11,457 bases of DNA from Firmicutes bacterium UBA1047 (GCA_002316585.1 DCDU01000036.1:7302-18758), one strand, 5' to 3'; positions 1-8,365 are shown, counted from the first letter of the stretch. A program made the numbers and translations. The notes: generated by a model from the sequence alone, not told the origin.

Positions 1-15
1 ATTGAAGAATGGTAA
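1..15 (+). CDS. C-terminal end of an upstream gene, possibly yycH (partial)
   Basis: Frame 1 reads I-E-E-W and then stops at TAA (13-15). If this is a real gene end, the next gene begins 20 bases later, as expected for two genes of one operon. In walRK-type operons yycH normally lies directly before yycI, so yycH is the natural guess, but four residues cannot identify a protein. Frame 2 is also open until a TAG at 26-28 and is an alternative end. Confidence 0.25.
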   Translation: MEEW

Positions 16-35
16 TACAGGAGATTAGTGATACC

Positions 36-866
36 ATGGACTGGAATAAAACAAATACGATTTTAATAACAGCTTTTATAATTTTAAATGTTTTTCTCTT
101 TGCATCATCAAATTACATGTCAAAGGCAGAGTACGACCCTAAGAATGATAAAGAATTTGCTTTGGATGTGGTAAAGATTTTAGATGAGAAAAACATTAAG
201 ATAAATGCGGATATACCGGATGAAACTTATATATTGCCTGTTTTGGAAACAGAGTATGACATAATACAGGTAAACTTCAGCTTATTGGAAAAATTCTTAA
301 ATGAAAAAATAGAGCCTGTTGCAGATGTATACAAATACAGCAACAGCAAGGGAGAAATTTTAGAAATTATAGACGGAAAAAAGCTGAGACTGACTCTGCG
401 CAATAAGGTTAACGATAAAATCAACGAAAATCCGGATATTAAAGAGGAGATAAATAATTTTCTTAAAGAAAAAAATATTGATACAGATGGATATATTGAA
501 AACTTTAAGCATATTTCGGAAAATGACAGTATATATATCTACACTCAAATATATAACGATTATTCCATGGACAATTCTTATATGTATTTTTTTGCAGATA
601 ATGAAGGAATTTATAAATTTGAAATGCAAAGAATCACTTCTGTTACGGAAATAACGGAAAAGGTTCGTACAATACATGCAATAGAAGCATTGCCGCGGAT
701 TTTAACCTACCCTGAAATTAAGAATAAGGAAATTGCAAAAATAGAAATAGCATATTATAGTGTTGAAGATGATAATTGGCAGAACATCGAAAGAATAAAT
801 TCGGACCCCACGTGGAAAGTTATTTTTACCGATGGAACACAAAAACATCTGCCGGGAATCGATTAA
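36..866 (+). CDS. yycI: YycI-like regulatory membrane protein of the WalRK (YycFG) system
   Basis: This 276-residue protein has a short cytoplasmic start (MDWNKTNT), one hydrophobic segment at about residues 9-24 and a large, charged, Lys/Glu-rich outer domain. That is the layout of YycI, which with YycH binds and modulates the essential histidine kinase WalK (YycG) at the membrane and so tunes cell-wall metabolism. The MDW-K-T-TI beginning and the ending rich in W, D and G are typical of the family. I prefer the ATG at 36 to the one at 9, because AGGAGA (19-24) precedes it at 11 bases and the family starts with MDW. The gene probably ends a walR-walK-yycH-yycI operon; the yycJ and htrA genes that often follow are absent, and murA comes next. 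The family call rests on layout and N-terminus; overall sequence conservation in this family is low. Confidence 0.75.
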   Translation: MDWNKTNTILITAFIILNVFLFASSNYMSKAEYDPKNDKEFALDVVKILDEKNIKINADIPDETYILPVLETEYDIIQVNFSLLEKFLNEKIEPVADVYKYSNSKGEILEIIDGKKLRLTLRNKVNDKINENPDIKEEINNFLKEKNIDTDGYIENFKHISENDSIYIYTQIYNDYSMDNSYMYFFADNEGIYKFEMQRITSVTEITEKVRTIHAIEALPRILTYPEIKNKEIAKIEIAYYSVEDDNWQNIERINSDPTWKVIFTDGTQKHLPGID

Positions 867-884
867 ATGATTGAACTTATCTTG

Positions 885-913
885 TTGATAAATTACAAAA
901 AGTATTATATTAT
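885..913 (+). promoter_or_regulatory. Predicted sigma-70-type promoter for the murA operon
   Basis: TTGATA (885-890) and TATTAT (908-913) each match the vegetative consensus at five of six positions and are separated by exactly 17 bases in an A/T-rich stretch. Transcription would start near 920 and give a leader of about 105 bases before murA. This separates murA from the yycI operon, although readthrough from yycI remains possible because no terminator is visible between them. Confidence 0.55.
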
Positions 914-945
914 TAATAAAACCCGATAAGTAATTGTCATTGCTC

Positions 946-964
946 TGAATAACCGTGTTATTCA
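946..964 (+). repeat. Short perfect inverted repeat in the murA leader
   Basis: TGAATAAC (946-953) and GTTATTCA (957-964) are perfect complements around a 3-base loop. No run of T follows, so it is not an ordinary terminator. It lies downstream of the predicted promoter and about 60 bases before the murA start, so it could be a protein-binding palindrome or an mRNA stem-loop. Function unknown. Confidence 0.4.
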
Positions 965-1024
965 ACAAATATAAATTAAACTGATAATTTCCGGATTAAT
1001 AAAAAATTACTGTGAGGAAGAATT

Positions 1025-2290
1025 ATGTCTAAATTTGTTATAGAAGGCAGTACAAAACTAAAAGGAAAAGTAAACATAGGGGGATTTAAGAATGCAGCTG
1101 TTGCAATAATACCGGCAACCATACTTTGTCCGGGAAAATGCATTATAGAAAATGTACCAAAAATACAAGATGTTAATGTTTTTTTGGAAATACTGAGAGA
1201 ATTAGGCGCAGAGGCGGATTATATAGATGACACATCATTGTATGTGGATGCAACCAATGTAAATAAGTGTTATTTGGAAAATGGCTTATCTAAGAAAATG
1301 AGAGCTTCATATTATTTGCTCGGAGCAGGATTGGGAAGATTTAAAAGCGCATCATGTTTGATGCCCGGCGGCTGTGATATAGGTGAAAGACCAATCGATC
1401 AGCATATTAAGGGGTTTGAAGCGTTGGGTGCAACCGTTGATATTACCCATGAAGGAAGAGTACATGTATTAGCCGACAAATTGGTGGGTGCAAAAATTTA
1501 TTTAGATGTAGTAAGTGTGGGAGCAACCATAAATATTATGCTGGCAGCAGTATATGCCGAGGGTAAAACAATTATAGAAAATGCCGCTAAGGAACCTCAT
1601 ATTGTTGATACGGCAAACTTTTTAAATTCAATGGGAGCAGATATCAAGGGTGCGGGTACAGATGTGATTCGTATCAACGGCGTGAAGGAATTGACAGGCT
1701 GTACCTACAGAGTTATACCCGACCAAATTGAGGCGGGTACATATATGATAGCTGCAGCTGCCACAAAGGGTGACATTATTATTGATGATATAATCCCGAA
1801 ACATATGGAGCCCATAACAGCAAAGCTGAAGGAAATGGGTATGGGTATTGAAGAATATGGAGATTCCATGCGGGTTTATTATGAGCATGAATTAGTTCCG
1901 GTGAATATTCAAACTCTTCCGTATCCGGGGTTTCCTACAGACTTGCAGCAGCCCATGACGGTGCTTTTATCTTCGTTATGCGGCGAAAGTACCGTTGTTG
2001 AAGGGGTATCCGAGGACAGATTTAAATACGTGGAAGAGTTGAAAAAAATGGGTGCCTGCATAGAATTTACAAAGAAGCAGGCTAAAATAAACGGCACTAA
2101 AAACTTGAAGGGAACAGTAGTACAAGCCACGGACTTAAGAGCAGGTGCTGCTTTAATAATTGCAGGCTTAATTGCCAACGGACTGACAGAAGTAACAAAC
2201 ATACAGCATATTGACAGAGGCTATGAACACATAGAAAATAAATTCATGAACTTAGGAGCAAAAATAAAAAGAGTTAAGGATGAAGAATAG
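1025..2290 (+). CDS. murA: UDP-N-acetylglucosamine 1-carboxyvinyltransferase (MurA)
   Basis: This enzyme catalyses the first committed step of peptidoglycan synthesis in the cytoplasm, moving enolpyruvate from phosphoenolpyruvate to UDP-GlcNAc. At 421 residues it is full length. Diagnostic positions are all present: Lys22-Asn23 in GFKNAAV, Arg93, the catalytic Cys117 in [10 protein letters not shown] with Arg122, Asp306 in [10 protein letters not shown], Arg332, Arg372 in DLRAGAA and Arg398 in HIDRGYE. The Cys, rather than Asp, in the active loop predicts fosfomycin sensitivity by the usual rule. GAGGAAG (1014-1020) sets the start. Low-GC Gram-positives often carry two MurA paralogues; which one this is cannot be told from the window. 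It follows a WalK-modulator gene, consistent with a cell-wall neighbourhood, and its stop codon overlaps the ribosome binding site of the next gene, so the two are probably translationally coupled. Confidence 0.97.
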   Translation: MSKFVIEGSTKLKGKVNIGGFKNAAVAIIPATILCPGKCIIENVPKIQDVNVFLEILRELGAEADYIDDTSLYVDATNVNKCYLENGLSKKMRASYYLLGAGLGRFKSASCLMPGGCDIGERPIDQHIKGFEALGATVDITHEGRVHVLADKLVGAKIYLDVVSVGATINIMLAAVYAEGKTIIENAAKEPHIVDTANFLNSMGADIKGAGTDVIRINGVKELTGCTYRVIPDQIEAGTYMIAAAATKGDIIIDDIIPKHMEPITAKLKEMGMGIEEYGDSMRVYYEHELVPVNIQTLPYPGFPTDLQQPMTVLLSSLCGESTVVEGVSEDRFKYVEELKKMGACIEFTKKQAKINGTKNLKGTVVQATDLRAGAALIIAGLIANGLTEVTNIQHIDRGYEHIENKFMNLGAKIKRVKDEE

Positions 2291-2302
2291 GAGAACCTTG
2301 AC

Positions 2303-3436
2303 ATGACTTTAAATAAAGCAGTTTTGATTCCCGATTCATTCAAAGGAACATTAACATCGATTGAAATCTGCGATATTATTTCTGATAAAATTTATAAGCA
2401 CTTTCCAAAGAGCAACATAATATCAATCCCCGTTGCTGACGGAGGAGAAGGCAGCGTTGATTGTTTTTTGTCGGCTTTAGGCGGTGAAAAAATATATGAA
2501 ACAGTAAGCTCACCCTATTTTGAGGATATGAAATCATTTTACGGTCTGATAGGAGATACTGCAGTAATTGAAATGGCCGCATGCGCAGGTCTTCCTTTAG
2601 TAGAGGAAAGAAAAAACCCAAGCTTGACAACAACCTATGGAGTTGGACAGCTTATATTGACAGCAGCAAAAAAAGGATGTAAAAAAATAATTGTAGGGCT
2701 CGGAGGCTCAAGTACCAATGACGGAGGATGCGGAGCAGCGGCAGCGGCAGGTGTTATATTTTATGATAAAGAAGGAAATGAGTTCATACCTGTAGGGAAA
2801 ACGCTTATAAATATAGAAAAAATTGATTTATCGGAAAAAGCAAAAGAATTAGACAATATTGAAATAATCACTATGTGCGACATAGATAATCCAATGTACG
2901 GAGCGCTGGGAGCAGCATATATATTCGGTCCCCAAAAAGGTGCGGACGAAAAAATGGTTGCCGAACTTGACAAGGGCTTAGAAAATCTTTGTGATGTTAT
3001 AAAAAGTGAAACAGGCAAAGATTTAAAAGATGTTCCCGGAAGCGGGGCAGCAGGGGCTATGGGTGCGGGCATGATTGCATTTTTTAATTCCACTCTTCAG
3101 ATGGGAATTGAAACAATACTGGATACGGTGAAATTTGATGAAATAATTGCTGATGCGGATATGATTTTTACCGGTGAAGGGAAAATCGATACCCAAAGCT
3201 TAAGAGGCAAGGCAGTAATTGGAGTGGCAAAACGTGCAAAAAATAAAAACATTCCTGTAACCGTCATTGCCGGCGGAGCTGATATGAATATTGATGAAGC
3301 ATATGATATTGGAGTTACTTCAATATTTACAATCAACAGACTTCCTGAGGACTTTCAGATAAGCAGAAATAAAGCTAAGGAAAATTTAGAAGCTTCTATA
3401 GATAATATTCTTAGACTGATAAAAAGTATCAAATAA
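2303..3436 (+). CDS. garK: Glycerate kinase, class I (GarK/GlxK family)
   Basis: The protein of 377 residues matches the usual length and motif order of the GarK/GlxK family: PDSFKGTLTS (10-19), PVADGGEG (43-50), GLGGSSTNDGG (132-142), CDIDNPMYG (192-200), GPQKGA (209-214), GAAGAMGAG (248-256) and TGEGKIDTQSLRGK (290-303). The family phosphorylates D-glycerate with ATP in the cytoplasm, usually giving 2-phosphoglycerate that enters lower glycolysis; substrates come from glyoxylate, glucarate or serine breakdown. The start at 2303 is preceded by AGGAGA (2289-2294), which overlaps the murA stop, so the gene is almost certainly cotranscribed with murA. No glycerate-producing enzyme or CdaR-type regulator is next to it; instead a sigma-54 activator follows after about 50 bases. 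The symbol names the family and does not claim orthology to one E. coli enzyme. Confidence 0.93.
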   Translation: MTLNKAVLIPDSFKGTLTSIEICDIISDKIYKHFPKSNIISIPVADGGEGSVDCFLSALGGEKIYETVSSPYFEDMKSFYGLIGDTAVIEMAACAGLPLVEERKNPSLTTTYGVGQLILTAAKKGCKKIIVGLGGSSTNDGGCGAAAAAGVIFYDKEGNEFIPVGKTLINIEKIDLSEKAKELDNIEIITMCDIDNPMYGALGAAYIFGPQKGADEKMVAELDKGLENLCDVIKSETGKDLKDVPGSGAAGAMGAGMIAFFNSTLQMGIETILDTVKFDEIIADADMIFTGEGKIDTQSLRGKAVIGVAKRAKNKNIPVTVIAGGADMNIDEAYDIGVTSIFTINRLPEDFQISRNKAKENLEASIDNILRLIKSIK

Positions 3437-3487
3437 GAATAATGTAAATGACCGCAGGTATAAACAATTACAATAATGGAGAAAGCT

Positions 3488-5335
3488 ATGTTTGAATTAG
3501 ATAGTTATGCAAAACAATTTACGGATATGATGTCAGACGGATTTATTTTTATTGATAAAGACGGAATAATTCAAATTTACAATAACAAAGCAAAAGAAAT
3601 TTTCGGGATTATAGGCAATTATGATTACAGTCACCCGGCAGGGAGGGTTGAAAAGGAAGATATAGTAATCATAGGGGATACCTGCTTAGGTGCGGATGAC
3701 GGAGGGCTGACACCGGAAGATCTGACATGCATCGGAATCGAAGATAACAAATTAGAACTGAGAGACACTTTTATTGCCATAGGCAGTTACCGTAATAATA
3801 AATCAGCCTTAAAATATGTAATCAATAAGCATGATAATTATTCAGATAAATTAGAGCTTAATTATGTATATTCCAATGTAAATATAAAGGTTAGCATAGA
3901 TTTTATACAAAAATTTGTTAAAATCAGTATAAATCAAGAATCGTATATTATAACCTTTTTTAAAAGCATTGGCCATATTGTTGTACTTGACGGAAAAACA
4001 AATAAAATGAAATTTTGTCAGACCATGGGTTATACAGCCAGAGGAGAAAGTATTTATGACTTATTGGCAGGCAAGCCGTATAAAGCTAAGGGCATTGAGT
4101 CGGAATCATTTGATGTTATCGGCAGGAATATTTTCGAAATACATAAGGACAATGACACTATTAAGGATTTTTATTATTCGGCTAAAGGATTTGATATAAG
4201 TTATATTAACCAGTACAAGGAGATAAACGGCAAGTCTTCGATATGTTCCTTATATCCCGTTAATAAAGGGGATGAAATAGTAGGAGCAGTTTTAAAAATT
4301 GATGACATGTCGGAATTTAAGAAAGCAATTAAGGAAAGGGATGAAGCCCTTAAAAATCTATATGAAATCGAAAGCAAATTGATTTTTGAAGAAACAAATA
4401 TTTTACCGGGTTATGTAGGAGACAGCAAAGAAATATTAAATGTAAAAAAATTAGCAATAAAAGCATCAAAATCGAATTCGACAGTTTTGATTTTAGGTGA
4501 AAGCGGCACCGGAAAAAGTATATTGGCAAAAATGATACATGATAATTCTAAAATTAAGAATAAACCTTTTATTATTTTAAATTGTGCCGCAATACCTGAA
4601 ACATTGTTGGAAAGCGAGCTGTTCGGATATGAAGAAGGAGCCTTCACCGGCGCTAAAAACGGAGGTAAAGTCGGATTATTTGAATTGGCTCAAGGCGGTA
4701 CTTTATTCTTGGATGAAATTTGCGAAATGTCTCTTTTCTTGCAGGCAAAGCTGCTTCAGGTTTTACAGGATAAGACTTATTACAAGCTTGGGGGTAAACA
4801 GATAACGGAATTAGATGTGAGAATTATTGTGGCAACAAACAAAAACCTTGAAGAAGAAATACAAAAAGGGAGATTCAGGGATGACTTATATTACAGAATT
4901 AATGTTTTTCCTATACTTATTCCCACTTTAAGGGAAAGAAAGCAAGATATATATCCTTTGGTTAAAAGTATACTTCCGAAAATTTGCAGCAGAATAGGCT
5001 GTGAGGAAAAGGGGATATCGGCAGAAGCTATTAACTTATTGAAAAACTATGAGTTTCCGGGCAATATAAGAGAATTGGAAAATATACTTGAACGAGCAAT
5101 AAATATTACAGAAGGAAGCACTATTTTTTCAAGCCATTTGAATATTCCCAATAATAGTATTAAAAATCCAATCAGCAACAGTATGAAGCCATTGAAGGAA
5201 ATTTTAGAAGAAACCGAGAAATCTGCGATGCTAAATGCTTTAATACTAAATAACGGCAATAAGAAAGCTGCCATGAAATCATTAAATATAGGAAAAACAA
5301 ATTTCTATGAAAAAATTAAAAAATATAGTTTGTAA
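3488..5335 (+). CDS. Sigma-54-dependent transcriptional activator (enhancer-binding protein) with PAS sensor
   Basis: This activator would hydrolyse ATP to open sigma-54 RNA polymerase promoters. Numbering from Met 3488 (615 residues): a PAS-like start (about 8-43, DGFIFIDKDGIIQIYNNKA) is followed by an unusual region of some 240 residues beginning HPAG-(17)-GADDG-LTPEDL, then a helical linker (about 275-305). The AAA+ core has Walker A GESGTGKS (337-344), the sigma-54 contact loop GAFTGA (384-389), Walker B GGTLFLDE (403-410), probable arginine fingers Arg464 and Arg470, and the sensor II element PGNIRELEN (524-532). A Fis-type helix-turn-helix ends the protein (NGNKKAAMKSLNIGKTNFYEKIKKY). 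An ATG at 3476 is also in frame, but GGAG at 3478-3481 is the evident ribosome binding site for 3488. There is no receiver domain, so a small ligand or partner protein is the likely signal. The only good sigma-54 promoter seen lies just downstream, so the next operon is its probable target. Confidence 0.95.
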   Translation: MFELDSYAKQFTDMMSDGFIFIDKDGIIQIYNNKAKEIFGIIGNYDYSHPAGRVEKEDIVIIGDTCLGADDGGLTPEDLTCIGIEDNKLELRDTFIAIGSYRNNKSALKYVINKHDNYSDKLELNYVYSNVNIKVSIDFIQKFVKISINQESYIITFFKSIGHIVVLDGKTNKMKFCQTMGYTARGESIYDLLAGKPYKAKGIESESFDVIGRNIFEIHKDNDTIKDFYYSAKGFDISYINQYKEINGKSSICSLYPVNKGDEIVGAVLKIDDMSEFKKAIKERDEALKNLYEIESKLIFEETNILPGYVGDSKEILNVKKLAIKASKSNSTVLILGESGTGKSILAKMIHDNSKIKNKPFIILNCAAIPETLLESELFGYEEGAFTGAKNGGKVGLFELAQGGTLFLDEICEMSLFLQAKLLQVLQDKTYYKLGGKQITELDVRIIVATNKNLEEEIQKGRFRDDLYYRINVFPILIPTLRERKQDIYPLVKSILPKICSRIGCEEKGISAEAINLLKNYEFPGNIRELENILERAINITEGSTIFSSHLNIPNNSIKNPISNSMKPLKEILEETEKSAMLNALILNNGNKKAAMKSLNIGKTNFYEKIKKYSL

Positions 5336-5348
5336 TAAGAGGCACTCC

Positions 5349-5388
5349 AAAATTCCGGAAAGTTTCCACATTTCCGGAATTTTTATAT
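5349..5388 (+). terminator. Rho-independent terminator after the sigma-54 activator gene
   Basis: AAAATTCCGGAAA (5349-5361) and TTTCCGGAATTTT (5371-5383) form a perfect 13-bp stem with a 9-base loop, and the right arm runs into T-rich sequence. It begins 13 bases after the activator stop codon. Each arm itself holds the palindrome TTCCGGAA, with centres 19 bases apart, so a second role as a protein-binding site is possible. Confidence 0.85.
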
Positions 5389-5429
5389 TGCTTAAATAAT
5401 ATGTAAAATGCTGCAAACTTTGTTTAATT

Positions 5430-5490
5430 CGTCCGCAATAACGGAAAAAGGATATTATTCTTCATATGTGGGTATATTCCGCAAACATTG
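5430..5490 (+). promoter_or_regulatory. Candidate upstream activator sites for the sigma-54 promoter
   Basis: The motif TCCGCAA occurs at 5432-5438 and again at 5478-5484. The first copy belongs to an inverted repeat, TCCG-CAATAA-CGGA (5432-5445). Relative to the predicted start near 5559 these lie roughly 125 and 80 bases upstream, the usual range for enhancer-type binding of sigma-54 activators. The downstream copy has no clear second half, so the true recognition sequence is uncertain. Confidence 0.35.
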
Positions 5491-5532
5491 AAGTTTAAAG
5501 AGTAAATAAAATTTATAATATAACTTAATGGT

Positions 5533-5548
5533 TGGTACAGAATTTGCA
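5533..5548 (+). promoter_or_regulatory. Sigma-54 (-24/-12) promoter of the transglutaminase-lysA-dapF operon
   Basis: TTGGTACAGAATTTGCAT (5532-5549) aligns with the sigma-54 consensus YTGGCACGRNNNTTGCW. The invariant GG (5534-5535) and GC (5546-5547) are present with the required 10 bases between them, and the only departures are C to T and G to A inside the -24 element. The start would fall near 5559, giving a leader of about 105 bases. A sigma-54 activator gene ends about 200 bases upstream. Confidence 0.88.
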
Positions 5549-5663
5549 TAACATTTTAATGTCAAATTACTTGATTAAAACAAGAAAATTCGATATTATG
5601 ATTAACAAGGCAAACCAAGCTCCTGAGGATAAATTAGGATAAAATAAGATTTTAGGAGGTTAC

Positions 5664-7049
5664 ATGTTAAACGATTTAATATATTTAAAAGTAAATCTGC
5701 CGGAGGACATTTTAAAGCTTAAATGGGCAGGATATTTTGAAGAAGCGGTAAAGTTGATTGATTTGCGGCTTAATAAGCAAATTCCTACAGCTATGAGAAA
5801 GAGGCTTGAGCAGGAAAAAGAAATCATAATGGCTATTAAGGGTGATTATACGTATACTTTCGAATCAGCTCTTAAAAAGATGCAGGACAATATCGAAGAT
5901 TTCACTGAAGAAGAGCTGATTACTTTGCAGCAGGAAAGTCAAGCTGACTGGATTTTAGTAGACGGCAAAGTTATGTTTAATAGCAGTTTTTATGACACCT
6001 TGCTAAAAACAAGGGATGATTTAGCTGCAAGACTTATACATAAAATCAGTGACGACGGAAACGGAAGAAAGGAATTCTTAAACAAAAACATAAAAGATAC
6101 AAAGGAAAACAAGGAAGCATCATACTTTATCCATATGAAATCAACAGTTAAAATAAAGGAAGATGCAGCAAGGACAGGAGAAAAAATAAGAGTTCATATC
6201 CCTGTTCCGGCTGAATGCCAACAGTCAAATATTAAAATCATAAAAACATATCCGGAAGCAGCTTATATTTCTCCCGCCGACCATCCTTCAAGGACGGCAT
6301 ACTTTGAAGTTAACCTTCAGGAAGACCGGGAATTTTCGGTTGAATATTCATATGAAAGTCATTTAAAATATAATGCTCCCGACCCTTCTTTGGTTTCAAA
6401 AGAACAGCCATGCTTTGATACGGGGGAATTAGAGCCTCATATAATGTTTACTCCATATATTAAGGAATTGGCAAAGGAAATTATCGGTGATGAAACCAAT
6501 CCATTATTAAAGGCAAGAAAAATATATGATTATATTACACAGAATGTGAAATACTCATATATGAGAGCATATTCAACAATAACAAACATTCCTGAATATG
6601 CCGCTCTCAATCTGAAAGGTGACTGTGGCGTGCAAGCATTGCTCTTTATTACTCTTTGCAGATATGCAGGCATTCCCGCAAAATGGCAGTCGGGGCTTGC
6701 GGTAACACCATACAGCATAGGACCTCATGATTGGGCACAGTTTTATGTGGCGCCATTCGGATGGATGTTTGCTGACCCATCCTTTGGAGGGGGAGAGCTG
6801 AGAAGCAACAACACAGCCAAATGGAATTTTTATTTTGCAAACTTAGATCCATTCAGAATGGTTGCCAACTCAGAATTCCAGCATGAATTTGACCCTCCTA
6901 AAAAACATTTACGCCACGACCCCTATGACAATCAAGTAGGAGAAATGGAATACGAGGACAGAGGATTATTGAGAAAAGAATATACAGCAAATTGGGAACT
7001 TATAGATATGCATAAAATAACATGTAATAATGTAAATTATATAAAATAA
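5664..7049 (+). CDS. Cytosolic transglutaminase-fold protein (probable peptidase or amidase)
   Basis: The 461-residue protein has three parts: a charged helical N-terminal region (about 1-130), a beta-rich middle (about 152-235) resembling the domain that precedes some bacterial transglutaminase cores, and a transglutaminase-like core (about 265-420). The core shows a Cys-His-Asp triad in order: Cys321 in KGDCGVQALLF, His355 in GPHDWAQFYV and Asp371 in FADPSFG. Bacterial proteins of this fold act mostly as thiol hydrolases on peptides or amides rather than as cross-linkers; the substrate here is unknown. There is no signal peptide or membrane segment, so it should be cytoplasmic. It is the first gene after the sigma-54 promoter and is followed by lysA after 17 bases, which suggests a role linked to diaminopimelate or lysine. 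AGGAGGT (5654-5660) sits unusually close to the ATG (3 bases), but no better start is visible. Confidence 0.85.
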   Translation: MLNDLIYLKVNLPEDILKLKWAGYFEEAVKLIDLRLNKQIPTAMRKRLEQEKEIIMAIKGDYTYTFESALKKMQDNIEDFTEEELITLQQESQADWILVDGKVMFNSSFYDTLLKTRDDLAARLIHKISDDGNGRKEFLNKNIKDTKENKEASYFIHMKSTVKIKEDAARTGEKIRVHIPVPAECQQSNIKIIKTYPEAAYISPADHPSRTAYFEVNLQEDREFSVEYSYESHLKYNAPDPSLVSKEQPCFDTGELEPHIMFTPYIKELAKEIIGDETNPLLKARKIYDYITQNVKYSYMRAYSTITNIPEYAALNLKGDCGVQALLFITLCRYAGIPAKWQSGLAVTPYSIGPHDWAQFYVAPFGWMFADPSFGGGELRSNNTAKWNFYFANLDPFRMVANSEFQHEFDPPKKHLRHDPYDNQVGEMEYEDRGLLRKEYTANWELIDMHKITCNNVNYIK

Positions 7050-7066
7050 CAGCAAGGGAGATAATT

Positions 7067-8365
7067 ATGACATTAGATGTAAAAAGCAATACATTATACT
7101 TTGACGGATGCAATACTGTTGAATTAGCTAAACAATACGGAACACCCCTATATGTTATCAGCGAAACTTCAATAGTTGAAAAATGCACTGAAATCAGAAA
7201 TACATTTTTAAATAGATACGAAAGAACCAGAGCGGCATATGCTTCCAAAGCATTTTTAACGCTGTCTATGTGCAAAATTATAGAAAGAGAAGGATTTTGT
7301 CTGGACGTTGTTTCAGGAGGAGAGTTATTTACTGCAATGAAGGCAAGTTTTCCTTCTGAAAAAATCGAGTTCAACGGCAACAACAAGTCTGTTGAAGAAT
7401 TGGAATTAGCGGTTGATTACAACATCGGAAGAATTATTGTTGACGGGCTGGATGAATTAAGCTTAATAGAAGAAATATGTAAAGAAAAAAATAAGAAAGC
7501 AAATATACTTTACAGAATCACTCCGGGAGTTAAAAGTGATTCCCATGATTATATAGTTACCGGCAAAAAGGACTCAAAGTTTGGTATACCATTAGATGAT
7601 GAAGTAATATTTCCTGCTGTAGAAAAAGCAATTAATTCACCATATGTTAACTTCTTGGGATTTCATTTTCATGTAGGCTCACAGCTTCATAACAATGAAT
7701 CTCATATTAAAGCATTGGATACTGCATTAAAACTAATTAAAGACACTATTGATAAATTTGGTTTCGTTACTCCGGAATTAAATATAGGCGGCGGCTTCGG
7801 AATTAAATACACAGAAGAAGATGAAAAAAAGCCCTTTGCATATTTTCTTGACCCAATGATGGAGGAAATTGAAAAGTTTTCAAAGAATTTAAATATAACG
7901 AGACCTGAAATTGTAATCGAGCCCGGCAGGAGTATAGTGGGAGAAGCAGGAATTACTCTTTATACTGTGGGAACTATAAAAGATATAAAAGGTATCAGAA
8001 AATATGTATCGGTAGACGGCGGAATGACGGACAACATAAGACCTGCTCTATATCAAGCCAAATACGAAGGTATAGCAGCAAACAAAGCAGGAGAGCCAAA
8101 GAAGGATGTGGTGACCATAAGCGGAAAATGCTGTGAATCCGGAGACATTCTCATAAGGGATGCGCATGTTGCGGACCTGAGAAGAGGAGATATTTTTGCG
8201 ATATTGTCAACCGGAGCATACAATTTTTCAATGGCAAGCAATTATAATAAGAACCCTGTTCCTGCAGTTGTGTTGGTTAAGGGCGGCAAATCTGAATTGA
8301 TTGTGAAACGTCAAAGCTATGAACAAATGATTGAAAATGAAATAATACCCGAATCCTTGAAATAA
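7067..8365 (+). CDS. lysA: Diaminopimelate decarboxylase (LysA)
   Basis: This PLP enzyme removes carbon dioxide from meso-diaminopimelate to give L-lysine, the last step of the pathway, in the cytoplasm. The 432-residue sequence has the fold type III layout: the PLP-binding Lys61 in YASKAF, His202 in HVGSQ, the phosphate loop GGGFG (241-245), EPGRS (285-289) at the active site, Cys356-Glu357 in CCESGD contributed across the dimer, and Tyr385 in GAYNFSMASNYN. The CESGD motif favours LysA over ornithine, arginine or carboxynorspermidine decarboxylases. The ribosome binding site GGGAG (7056-7060) is well placed. The gene sits between the transglutaminase-fold gene and dapF with short gaps, so sigma-54 control is predicted. 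No lysine riboswitch is visible, although such elements commonly control lysine genes in Firmicutes. Confidence 0.96.
   Translation: MTLDVKSNTLYFDGCNTVELAKQYGTPLYVISETSIVEKCTEIRNTFLNRYERTRAAYASKAFLTLSMCKIIEREGFCLDVVSGGELFTAMKASFPSEKIEFNGNNKSVEELELAVDYNIGRIIVDGLDELSLIEEICKEKNKKANILYRITPGVKSDSHDYIVTGKKDSKFGIPLDDEVIFPAVEKAINSPYVNFLGFHFHVGSQLHNNESHIKALDTALKLIKDTIDKFGFVTPELNIGGGFGIKYTEEDEKKPFAYFLDPMMEEIEKFSKNLNITRPEIVIEPGRSIVGEAGITLYTVGTIKDIKGIRKYVSVDGGMTDNIRPALYQAKYEGIAANKAGEPKKDVVTISGKCCESGDILIRDAHVADLRRGDIFAILSTGAYNFSMASNYNKNPVPAVVLVKGGKSELIVKRQSYEQMIENEIIPESLK

Noticed and set aside
3476..3487. Start of the sigma-54 activator at the first in-frame ATG (3476)
   Set aside because: No ribosome binding site precedes it, whereas GGAG at 3478-3481 is correctly spaced for the ATG at 3488.
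5353..5379. Paired TTCCGGAA palindromes as the main activator binding sites
   Set aside because: They are the two arms of a perfect hairpin leading into a T tract right after a gene, so a terminator explains them better; a double role is not excluded.
5559..5663. Lysine riboswitch or T-box upstream of the lysA operon
   Set aside because: The leader is only about 105 bases, and I see neither a T-box sequence nor the multi-helix core and terminator of a lysine riboswitch.
7000..7386. Minus-strand open frame of 128 codons across the transglutaminase-lysA junction, and other minus-strand frames through the window
   Set aside because: They lie opposite strongly recognised genes, show no family motifs and lack convincing ribosome binding sites.
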